Below are positions 9,001-14,839 of a stretch of 18,794 nt of DNA, in pieces. The stretch comes from CAZFHZ01 sp964519015. GTDB lineage: Bacteria > Blakebacterota > Blakebacteria > Blakebacterales > CAYUVJ01. Position numbers and translations under genes: made by a program. The stretch lies in the NCBI GenBank assembly GCA_964519015.1, contig CAZFHZ010000064.1:1-18794 (forward strand). The letters are read 5' to 3'. The notes under the pieces are model-generated. The model was not told the DNA's origin. It saw only the letters and a program-made list of their open reading frames with translations, and made no database searches. How positions within the stretch are numbered: position 1 is the first letter of the stretch; each line of letters begins with the position of its first letter.

Positions 9001-10221
9001 CCAGGTCGGGGCGAACCGGTAGAGGTCCTGCGTCAGGGCCAGGGTGAGCCCCCAGAGCAGGATCAGGCCGACCGTCACCAGCAGCACCGGTCCGGGGGCG
9101 GGCCGGCGCCGGCGGACCGCCGGTCGCCGCTGGAGCTGCCGCAGCAGGAGCCAGAGCCCGACCGCGGCGGCCGCAACGGCCAGGAAGGCCTGGTTGGTCA
9201 GCTGGTGTCCGCTCCAGGACGGGGCGAGCAGGTCGAGTCGGAGAGGGCGCCCGGTCACCCCGAGCGCCAGGGGCACCACGGCCGCATAGAGGATGGGAGC
9301 GGCGGCCCCCGCCCGGACCGGGGAGCGTTCGATCCCCAGAAGCCCCAGGGCCGCCAGCAGGACCAGCCCGAGCAGCAGGGTCTGTGCCGGTCCGCGCAAC
9401 GGCCAGGTCAGGGCGGCCGGGGAGCCGGCCGGACCCGGCTCGATGGTCACTTCCCCGTCGGAGCCATCCCGGAGCAGGAGGCCGGAGACGATCCGTCCGG
9501 GCAGGCGGCGCTCGAGCACGGTCCGCACTCCCGGCACCGGACCGGGCGCACCGGGCCGGCGATCGAGCAGGACGGCCGCCGTCAGGATGCCCTCCGGGAT
9601 CTCCCGTCCCCGGACCTGGACCGCCCCCAGGCTGTCCCCGACGATGCTCGGACCGGAGTCGAGCGGTGGCCCTTCGGGGACCAGGAAGGCGCTGCCGCTC
9701 CAGAGCGCGGGTCCCCCCTCGGGACGGAAGAGAGCCACCGCCCCCACCCCCGGGAACCGGTCACGCCCGGCCTCCAGCCACGCCCGTTCGATCCGGGTCT
9801 TGAGTGCCGACGCACCGGTGGTCTCCGACACCTGGAGCGCCGCCCGGTCGAGCAGACCCACCAGGTCGTGATCGATCCCGGCCATGACCCGCTGCAGCCG
9901 CTCCCGGTCGCGGACGTGCTGGCGCTCCAGCCAGCCCGGACCGGGACGCAGGGGGAGTGGGAGGGCGGCCAGCGTCAGCAACGCGGTGGCCATGACCACC
10001 CGGGGCCAGTGGCCCCCCCGATGTTCCGCCCCGCTCCGGCGCAGCGTGCGCAGCAGCAGGAGCGCCGCCGGCAGCGGCAGCAGTCCCCAGGGCCGCCACC
10101 CGCCCAGACCGGCATAGAGGGCGACCAGGACGGCGGCCAGCGTCAGCCAGCTCCAGGTCAGGACCCGCTCGCCGGGATCGGTGGCGGGGAGGGAAGCGGA
10201 GATGGGATCGCGCGGGCTCAT
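6025..10221 (-). CDS. Giant polytopic NtrY-like sensor histidine kinase
   Basis: A 1398-residue inner-membrane kinase. Hydrophobic helices are at about residues 22-40, 47-60, 74-91, 281-297, 308-323, 345-361, 378-396, 421-446, 454-497 (probably two), 504-522, 805-828, 848-868 and 1098-1117. Three large hydrophilic segments (about 92-280, 523-800 and 869-1095) are likely extracytoplasmic sensors. A HAMP linker follows at about 1118-1168 (ARRISEPVGELTRSVRRVSG). The H-box QMARQVAHEIKNPLTPMRLS carries phospho-acceptor His1191 and is the NtrY type (AHEIKNPLTP). The ATPase domain has the N-box NLIRNALDAM (Asn1304/Asn1308), G1 ADTGEGI (Asp1336), the F-box FEPYFSTK and G2 GTGLGLA. No PAS domain lies between HAMP and the H-box, unlike classical NtrY, and no receiver or response regulator is encoded in the window. 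The ATG at 10221 has only a weak GAGAG upstream. The stimulus is unknown; adjacency to envelope genes hints at envelope sensing. Confidence 0.93.
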   Translation of the reverse strand: MSPRDPISASLPATDPGERVLTWSWLTLAAVLVALYAGLGGWRPWGLLPLPAALLLLRTLRRSGAEHRGGHWPRVVMATALLTLAALPLPLRPGPGWLERQHVRDRERLQRVMAGIDHDLVGLLDRAALQVSETTGASALKTRIERAWLEAGRDRFPGVGAVALFRPEGGPALWSGSAFLVPEGPPLDSGPSIVGDSLGAVQVRGREIPEGILTAAVLLDRRPGAPGPVPGVRTVLERRLPGRIVSGLLLRDGSDGEVTIEPGPAGSPAALTWPLRGPAQTLLLGLVLLAALGLLGIERSPVRAGAAAPILYAAVVPLALGVTGRPLRLDLLAPSWSGHQLTNQAFLAVAAAAVGLWLLLRQLQRRPAVRRRRPAPGPVLLVTVGLILLWGLTLALTQDLYRFAPTWFWERVAFLPTGRDLIGWLIAIALTMAALLGSATALLWLQEALGRPGGGLAVAAAAAGGAGAALLGAWGGSLWVGAVTAPGAVMLSGWVIARERRLRVFPFVVLLALLGAAVHLPLKWETGRLLNRQAIRASTLQLAESGVGLSPTRVSELRDEILEAGPPRAGGGREGEDRYAYLLWRSLALDGTDLASGARVLDGEGRRVGGFVTSAELFAAPVVDSLQAAVAAGQGRIALTGGSPGFFGEETLLLGMPAGVGRPGIVVGVQRRPLGFLETGEERLWSRSDPAGEVERSGRLSGGLYVRVYDEAYRLLAEPRTVNQAPEAPTVPAPVVAVLVDRRGSGAWYRRGWWGVTGADEYYFWLEAPTPRPAVPGGAVSGLESTQRRIACVGLVRPGVWGRMVEAINLALLFVGTLALLFGLPSLLVSVRGVPLRQRLRGVSFRSRLLVPLLVVALVPMVALWLFTRTFILDREAAGWEQDLDLSLRRVQQGLLERAERLAEELARSDGGGGLIQLPAGSEWARFDAGLVRVSGNLSDELADRIPAREAVLGRGPRSFLLRTGRIWSIALAPTGRGFAGGAVLVALPLDADALQAAATGSVWEVDLFLDGRLRFATDPAPYTAGLLPRQLSGATDWEGRGGSELSSFAWGEIRGMRHLSAYRPLTDYVGLTVGTISQRRFGFWGLRDPDLDRLFATVASIYLLLVGAVTLVAVLIARRISEPVGELTRSVRRVSGGDLEVDIPVTRGDEVGGLQKAFRQMLIALRENRDRLAQAERERAWQQMARQVAHEIKNPLTPMRLSAQFLRKAYDEQAEGLDRIVQECTDSIAEQVEELRRIANEFSAYARLPVVDRVPASLNGPIEDALNLFLPALPDGVRLERELDPDLPEVPLDPEQVRRVVINLIRNALDAMGERGVLTVRSGREPDTVWLQVADTGEGIAPEVQERLFEPYFSTKTDGTGLGLAITRAVVDAHGGSLQVESRPGEGTTMTARFPLR

Positions 10222-10354
10222 CGCTCTCAGGAGTACAGAGGACGCCGGGGGGAGTCAACCGGTGCGAAGCGCTGACCCGGTACACGGGGTAATGTTGTCG
10301 GCCGGTACAACTGTTGGGGGACCGGGACGACGGGTTCGGCGATCGGGAGAGGGG
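10222..10354. promoter_or_regulatory. 133-bp spacer before the kinase gene with short repeats and a possible promoter
   Basis: This separates the outer-membrane protein stop from the kinase start. It holds CCGGTACA twice as a direct repeat (10277-10284 and 10302-10309, 25 bases apart). It also holds a GTTGT...ACAAC inverted repeat with an 8-base centre (10294-10311). On the minus strand TTGACT (10258-10253) is 17 bases from TACTCC (10235-10230). The -35 is good and the -10 poor, and such a promoter would give an almost leaderless kinase mRNA. No convincing terminator for the upstream gene is visible. Confidence 0.3.
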
Positions 10355-11662
10355 TCAGAACCGATAGCCGAACGAGATCATGAACTGTCCACTGCTCCAA
10401 CGCTCCCCCACCTCGGTGGAACGGGTCTCCCAGCGGGCCAGCCGGTAGGCCAGGTCAAGCGTGGTCCCCCGGTCGATGGGCAGTCCGATGCCGGCACTGT
10501 AGACCTCGTGGTCGAGGATCATGCTCAGATCGCTCGGCCGGAAGAGCTGGGGTGACCACTGGTAGCCCGCCCGCAGGGCGATCCCCTGCGGGGTGCCCAC
10601 CTCCACCCCGCCGCTCCACGACCAGCAGGACCGGTAGTTCTCAGAGAAGAACGCCTCGTCGTATCCATCGTAGGGGGCCTTGGTGTACTCCGACTGGGTG
10701 TAGTCGACCCAGGTGCCGCTGCCGTAGAGGCCGAAGGCGCCCAGGTGGAGCTCCCCGCCGATGCCCGCTTCGAGCGGGAGCCGCAGCTCGTAGGAGAAGA
10801 TCCCCTGGTCGTAGTACCCACTCGCGGAATCGGTGGTGCCGTCGTCCAGATAGACCGTCTGCGACTGGTACCAGTCCTCGTTGATCTTCACATAGGCGGG
10901 GAGCTGCACGGCCGCCCCGAGCTGGAGGAGGGGGAAGGGCCGCCACAGACTCCCCACCCCGAGGCGCACTCCCCGGCTCCGGTAGGTGTAGTCGATCCCA
11001 TCGTCCCAGGTGTGACCGTCGTAGGGCGTCCAGACGTCTTCGGTGTCGTAGGCGTCGAGCAGGTAACGGTAGCTGTCCCGCCCGCCGATCGCCTCCAGCG
11101 AACCACCCAGGTAGAAGCCCGGGGAGCTCTCCACGGCCAGTCCGAGGGTGTAGGCGTAGACCGATCCCCGGTCGAGGTCGCGGGCCTCCACCCAGGTCTC
11201 CCCCAGCCACTCGTGGTCACTGGTATTGTAGCCGTTCAATTGGTAGCGTCCGTCCAGGTCGCGCAGGCGGCTCGCCCCCACGCCGAAAACCAGGGCCCCG
11301 CGCGTGGTCGGGAAGGCGTAACTCAACCCGAGCGCATCCAGGCCGGTGCTGTTGACATCGGCCTGGGTGGCCGTGCCGAAGTAGCGGGTGTCGACCCGGG
11401 TACGCCGGTGGGTGATGCTGCCGTCCACACGGATCCCGGTGGCCAGACCGAGACCGGCCGGGTTGTAGTGCAGGCTGTAGAAGTCCCCTCCATGGGCGAA
11501 GTAGGCCTCGCCGAGGGCGACCGCCCGGGCGCCGACCCCGGCCGTCCGGACCGCCAGAGGTTCCGCACTCTGAGCCGTGGCGACCGCCGGGAGAACGGCC
11601 AGCAGGCTGACGGCCAGGGCCGCCCCCTTCCCCGCCGCGCTGATCTCACCGTGCCGTTTCAT
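10355..11662 (-). CDS. PorV/FadL (OmpP1)-type outer-membrane beta-barrel protein
   Basis: A 435-residue exported barrel. A signal peptide runs from MKRHGEIS through a hydrophobic core, with cleavage probably after ATA at residue 30. The mature N-terminus carries RTAGVGARAVALGEAYFAHG and then LHYNPAGLG (about residues 66-72). This is the R..G.GARA.A.G.A....D....YNPAGL pattern shared by FadL/OmpP1, UPF0164 and PorV/PorQ proteins. The rest alternates amphipathic strands with long loops very rich in Tyr, Asp and Trp (for example YDTEDVWTPYDGHTWDDG), and the last residues are SFGYRF. I chose the ATG at 11662 because AAGGA lies nine bases upstream and a normal signal peptide follows at once. In-frame ATGs at 11686 and 11722 would add 8 or 20 residues. 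It lies 78 bases after the Trp/Tyr-rich lipoprotein gene and probably shares its transcript. Its role could be hydrophobic-substrate uptake (FadL) or surface export or anchoring (PorV). No other type IX secretion gene is visible. Confidence 0.82.
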   Translation of the reverse strand: MKRHGEISAAGKGAALAVSLLAVLPAVATAQSAEPLAVRTAGVGARAVALGEAYFAHGGDFYSLHYNPAGLGLATGIRVDGSITHRRTRVDTRYFGTATQADVNSTGLDALGLSYAFPTTRGALVFGVGASRLRDLDGRYQLNGYNTSDHEWLGETWVEARDLDRGSVYAYTLGLAVESSPGFYLGGSLEAIGGRDSYRYLLDAYDTEDVWTPYDGHTWDDGIDYTYRSRGVRLGVGSLWRPFPLLQLGAAVQLPAYVKINEDWYQSQTVYLDDGTTDSASGYYDQGIFSYELRLPLEAGIGGELHLGAFGLYGSGTWVDYTQSEYTKAPYDGYDEAFFSENYRSCWSWSGGVEVGTPQGIALRAGYQWSPQLFRPSDLSMILDHEVYSAGIGLPIDRGTTLDLAYRLARWETRSTEVGERWSSGQFMISFGYRF

Positions 11663-11740
11663 CGTCCGCCGTCCTTTCGTCCGCATCGGGTGCCCCATCC
11701 CACGCCCGAAGTCCGCATCCATCTCCCCGTGATCACCCGA

Positions 11741-13540
11741 TCAACCCTTCCCCTTCCCTTTCCCCTTGGGCGGGGCACCACCTCCACCGCTCGAACCGCG
11801 CGCCCCGCTGCTGCTCCCGCCGCCACCGACCCGGCCCGCACTCGAACCCACCGAAGGCCGGGCACCGCTCGAGCCCGACATCGAGCCGCTCGAACCCATG
11901 GAGGGCCGGGAGGTCATCGCTCCCGAGCCGCTGGAGGAGCCCGAGGAGGCCCGGGCGCGGGAGGTTGAGCCGCTCCCCGAGGAGCCGCTGCTGCTGGAGC
12001 CGCCCAGTACCCGGCTGATCGCTCCGATGCCCCGGGCCAGCTGGGAGGTCCGGCTGCCGCCCGAGGTGGAACCGCGGACCGCGCTCGAGACGGCCTGTCC
12101 GATCTGCTGGATGGTCCGGGCCGCGCCGCTCCCGGAAGTCCGGTAGTCACCGGGCCGGCCGACCTGCACCCGGACGGTGGGGGCCGGCGGGGTTTCGCTG
12201 CGTGGGGTCCGGCTCGCATCCAGCCGTGTCCCCGGCTTCACCATGCCCTGCTCGGGCCGCGGAGCCGTCCGGGGATCGTAGAGCAGGTAGGGTCGCCCGC
12301 TGTCGGGCACGGGATCGGGCACCGCCCCGATCTCACCCCCCGGGGGCTTGACGGTCTTGGGGGGGCGGACCGCGCTCGTCGGCGGTCTCGATCCCCCGCT
12401 GGCCGGTGGCCGGACGGTGGGGGTGCGGGGAGCCGTGGTCCGCGGCGTCCTCACGGTCGGCGCCTTCGGGATCGTGGTCCGCGGAGTCTTCACCGTCGGC
12501 GTGGTCGGGCTGGTGCTCCGCGGAGTCTTCACCGTCGGCGTGGTCGGGCTGGTGCTCCGCGGAGTCTTCACCGTCGGCGTGGTCGGGCTGGTGCTCCGTG
12601 GAGTCTTCACCGTCGGTGTGGTCGGGCTGGTGCTCCGTGGGGTGCGCAGACCCGATCCCTCGTTCCCCGTCCCCCCGCGGGTGGTCTCGCCCGCCAGCAC
12701 GCCCCGGGCGGGCCGGCGCTCCTCATCGGTCACCCCGCGACGGCGATCGGCCGGACGCCGCTGGTAGTCCTGCACCGCGATCCCGGGGCTCCAGGGATCG
12801 TACCCGTAGTAGACCGGCTGGTAGTACCCGGCGTAGCGGTTCATCCAGTTCCAGTGCCAGTAGTTCTGGTACCACGGCTCCCACCACCACCAACGCCACG
12901 GGTCGTACCCGCCCCAGCCGTACCAGGGGTCCCACCAGCCGAAGGCGGCCGAGTAGCCGTGGGCCCAGAAGGGGTCGCAGTAGAAGGAGTCCCAGTAGAA
13001 GGGGTCGTACCAGTAGAGCCCGCTGCTGTACCCGAACCAGAAGCCGCGCCAGTTCCAGCCCACGTTCCAGTAGGATCCGCGACGGTAGGGTTGCGGGTAG
13101 AAGCCACAGGTCCAGTCGTAGTAGCTGTTCACATAGAGGCGGCGGATCCAGGGGCGCCGGTAAGTCACCACCATGGTCTCGGCCGGTACCTGGTCCTCCC
13201 AATAGCCGAGATCGTCCGTCTGGTCACCGTAGTATTCCCGGTACCGGATCCCCACCCCGGACTGCTCGCTCTCCTCCGCCTCGGTCCGCAGACCGACTCC
13301 CTGGCCGGAGGCGTAGGCCGGATCCTCGACCCCGTAGTACGCCCCGCTGTCCCAGGCCGCGTCCGCCGACGGGTCCCGGTCCGAGGAGATGGTCCGGTCG
13401 GTCCAGGTGCGACCGGTGGCGACCACCGTATAGCAGCCGCTGACCAGCATCAGCAGGGCGGTCAGGCCGACCAGCAGGATGGTCCCCTTCCAGGCCTGGG
13501 GACTGGTCCCGGTCACCTCGTTCGTTCTCGGCTCGGTCAT
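11741..13540 (-). CDS. Trp/Tyr-rich repeat-containing lipoprotein, function unknown
   Basis: A 599-residue lipoprotein of no family I recognise. A hydrophobic signal ends in a lipobox (LMLVSGC, lipidated Cys36). Residues about 137-250 are extraordinarily aromatic, with runs such as YWYDPFYWDSFYCDPFWAHG and DPWRWWWWEPWYQNYW built on a loose (Y/W)DP(W/F)Y theme. Residues 300-377 are six 13-residue units, four identical TPRSTSPTTPTVK and two diverged. A Pro-rich region follows. The last 110 or so residues are Gly/Ser-rich and end in PPKGKGKGKG, a basic tail. I chose the ATG at 13540 because AGGTGA stands five bases upstream; the GTG at 13549 lacks this. The layout (lipid anchor, aromatic block, extended stalk, disordered basic tail) suggests a surface or periplasmic adhesive or structural protein, but that is inference. 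The downstream barrel gene is 78 bases away from its stop and is a plausible partner. Confidence 0.85.
   Translation of the reverse strand: MTEPRTNEVTGTSPQAWKGTILLVGLTALLMLVSGCYTVVATGRTWTDRTISSDRDPSADAAWDSGAYYGVEDPAYASGQGVGLRTEAEESEQSGVGIRYREYYGDQTDDLGYWEDQVPAETMVVTYRRPWIRRLYVNSYYDWTCGFYPQPYRRGSYWNVGWNWRGFWFGYSSGLYWYDPFYWDSFYCDPFWAHGYSAAFGWWDPWYGWGGYDPWRWWWWEPWYQNYWHWNWMNRYAGYYQPVYYGYDPWSPGIAVQDYQRRPADRRRGVTDEERRPARGVLAGETTRGGTGNEGSGLRTPRSTSPTTPTVKTPRSTSPTTPTVKTPRSTSPTTPTVKTPRSTSPTTPTVKTPRTTIPKAPTVRTPRTTAPRTPTVRPPASGGSRPPTSAVRPPKTVKPPGGEIGAVPDPVPDSGRPYLLYDPRTAPRPEQGMVKPGTRLDASRTPRSETPPAPTVRVQVGRPGDYRTSGSGAARTIQQIGQAVSSAVRGSTSGGSRTSQLARGIGAISRVLGGSSSSGSSGSGSTSRARASSGSSSGSGAMTSRPSMGSSGSMSGSSGARPSVGSSAGRVGGGGSSSGARGSSGGGGAPPKGKGKGKG
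12410..12643 (-). repeat. 39-bp tandem repeat (six units) within the lipoprotein gene
   Basis: On the plus strand the words starting GAGTCTTCACCGTCGG recur at 12484, 12523, 12562 and 12601, exactly 39 bases apart and nearly identical (a few C/T changes). Two more diverged units lie at 12410-12487. Each encodes TPRSTSPTTPTVK or a variant. The near identity at DNA level points to recent slippage or recombination, so copy number may vary between strains. Confidence 0.95.
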
Positions 13541-13545
13541 CTCGC

Positions 13546-13551
13546 TCACCT
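13546..13551 (-). promoter_or_regulatory. Ribosome binding site of the lipoprotein gene (AGGTGA)
   Basis: The minus strand reads AACGAGGTGAGCGAG before ATG. AGGTGA is five bases from the ATG at 13540. This favours that start over the in-frame GTG that overlaps the same motif. Confidence 0.55.
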
Positions 13552-13648
13552 CGTTCCACCCCGGTCGGGCCGGGTTGTGGGTTTGTCCCGACCGTTTCCA
13601 CTATCAACTCCCGTGCCAACGGCTGAGCCGGGCCCCGGCCTCCTTGTC

Positions 13649-13702
13649 CTGAACTTTACGATTCCGTGTATCTTATTGTTGGACAATCCGTTAGAGAATA
13701 TC
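13649..13702 (-). promoter_or_regulatory. AT-rich promoter-like island upstream of the lipoprotein gene
   Basis: In an otherwise very GC-rich window this stretch of about 54 bases is mostly A/T. On the minus strand it contains TAAGAT (13675-13670), a fair -10 candidate, but the hexamer 17 bases upstream (TTCTCT) is not a good sigma-70 -35. A 13-bp palindrome, ATTGT TGG ACAAT (13675-13687), directly abuts the -10 and could be an operator. If used, the 5' untranslated leader would be roughly 120 bases. This is the likeliest promoter region for the lipoprotein/barrel pair, but the exact elements are uncertain. Confidence 0.45.
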
Positions 13703-13805
13703 GAGGGGAAGCGCAGACTACCCTCCCGGTCGGACTGGGCAGGTCCGGGGCGAGGCCGGGGAACCCGAGTGACCCCAGCCGGAGACACCGGTTGACCTCC
13801 TCCGG

Positions 13806-13820
13806 GGACGGATGCCGTCC
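13806..13820 (-). terminator. Hairpin two bases after the stop of the TonB-like gene
   Basis: On the minus strand GGACGG CAT CCGTCC forms a perfect 6-bp stem with a 3-base loop almost immediately after the stop at 13823. No T run follows, so it is not a canonical intrinsic terminator. It may stabilise the transcript's 3' end or aid termination before the following 280-base spacer. Confidence 0.35.
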
Positions 13821-13822
13821 GA

Positions 13823-14839
13823 TCAATCCGGCTCGCGGACCAGGGCGGCCAGGATCCGGGTGAGTTCCTCCCGCCGGCTGGAGGGGCCCAGGGGCAGCCG
13901 GTTCAGGAAGGAAGTGTAGTAGGCGATCAGTTCGTGGCGCGGGATCAGCCGAACGTAACGGAAGACCCGTTCCTCCACCTGCAGGGTGATGAGGCGTTTC
14001 TCGGAGAGCCCGGCGGCGACCCGCTGCAGGTCACCCAATCCCCCGCTGTAGTCGCGCGGCATCCGACTGTGCCATTCGAAGACGCTCAGGCCCCGGTAGT
14101 CGTCCAGGGCCGCATAGGCCAGGGCCTCCTCCCAGGTCAGGTCCATCTCCGGGGGAGGCGGAGTGTCGGGATCGTAGCCGATCAGGCGGTTCCAGGCCTT
14201 GCGACCTTCATCGATGAGCAGTTTGGCCAGCGCGGCCGCCACCCCCAGGACCGGGATCTGGGGCTCCCCCCGCAGCTGCTGGATACTGCCGGGTCGGGGG
14301 ATCGGTTCGGCCCAGGTCTCCCCCTTCGGCGCCGCCCGGGCGGCGGCCAGGGCGTCCCGGGCGATCTCTTCCAGCCGCTGCTGGATGTAGATCAGGGTGT
14401 CCACGGCGCTCGGGCGGGCGGGCTCGAATCGGTTCGCGGCCAGCATCCGGCGCAGGGGACTGGCCAGGTAGCGCATCCGTGATTCGAGATCGATCGGGAC
14501 GGTGTCGCGGGGAGGCGGGCCGCTCGGCCAGAGGGGGGCCCGGTGGATCCCGATCCGGCCTCGCCCCGGGGTCGTCGGGGCGCTCCGTTCGGGGAGGACC
14601 ACCTCCGGCGCCGTCACCGCCGGCTCGAGTGCGGCCGGCGCTCCGGTGGGTGCCGCCGGGGTCGGGCTGGCTTCCGGTTCGGGGGGGGCGACCGCGGGCT
14701 CTTCCCACAACGACAGGTCGGCCAGCTGCTCGGGGGGGGAAGGGACCGGCAGGTGGAGGGCGAGGAAGAGCACCAGCAGGAGGAGATGGAATCCCGATGA
14801 GGCCGCCCAGGCGAGCGGTCGGCCCGGCCTCAACCTCAT
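13823..14839 (-). CDS. TonB-like membrane-anchored protein with proline-rich linker and an unrecognised C-terminal domain
   Basis: A 338-residue protein. A basic N-terminus (MRLRPGRP) precedes one hydrophobic helix (about residues 9-32). A Pro/Ala/Glu-rich linker follows (about 33-115), the arrangement of TonB/TolA-type transducers anchored in the inner membrane and reaching into the periplasm. The classical TonB C-terminal motif is not seen. Instead, a helical stretch (about 120-220) leads to a domain at about 235-313. That domain (TWEEALAYAALDDYRGLSVF, GLGDLQRVAAGLSEKRLITL, FRYVRLIPRHELIAYY) has the helix/helix/wing rhythm of winged-helix folds, somewhat like BlaI-type repressors. The ATG at 14839 overlaps the transglycosylase stop by ATGA, the reason for preferring it over the ATG at 14860. 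It is translationally coupled to the transglycosylase, so a cell-wall or envelope role is likely. The family is unknown to me. Confidence 0.72.
   Translation of the reverse strand: MRLRPGRPLAWAASSGFHLLLLVLFLALHLPVPSPPEQLADLSLWEEPAVAPPEPEASPTPAAPTGAPAALEPAVTAPEVVLPERSAPTTPGRGRIGIHRAPLWPSGPPPRDTVPIDLESRMRYLASPLRRMLAANRFEPARPSAVDTLIYIQQRLEEIARDALAAARAAPKGETWAEPIPRPGSIQQLRGEPQIPVLGVAAALAKLLIDEGRKAWNRLIGYDPDTPPPPEMDLTWEEALAYAALDDYRGLSVFEWHSRMPRDYSGGLGDLQRVAAGLSEKRLITLQVEERVFRYVRLIPRHELIAYYTSFLNRLPLGPSSRREELTRILAALVREPD

Noticed and set aside
8623..10275. Plus-strand open frame of 550 codons antisense to the kinase N-terminus
   Set aside because: Composition is Gln/Pro/Arg/His-rich low complexity, exactly what the complement of Leu/Ala/Gly membrane helices gives. 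There is no start signal and no recognisable motif.
11730..11743. TGATC-ACCC-GATCA inverted repeat over the lipoprotein stop codon, considered as a terminator
   Set aside because: The stem is only five mixed AT/GC pairs with no following T tract. The next gene is close and probably co-transcribed.
12410..12643. Array considered as a possible CRISPR
   Set aside because: Units are contiguous with no variable spacers, are in frame, and encode a periodic Thr/Pro peptide. It is a coding tandem repeat.
12348..12767. Plus-strand repeat protein (FTVGVVGLVLRGV units) opposite the 39-bp array
   Set aside because: The repetitiveness comes only from the tandem repeat read on the other strand. The minus frame has a lipobox, a ribosome binding site and continuity with the rest of the lipoprotein.
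13627..13639. GCCGG-GCC-CCGGC hairpin in the lipoprotein leader, considered as a riboswitch or terminator
   Set aside because: A single short GC stem is expected by chance in this composition, and no conserved riboswitch elements are visible around it.
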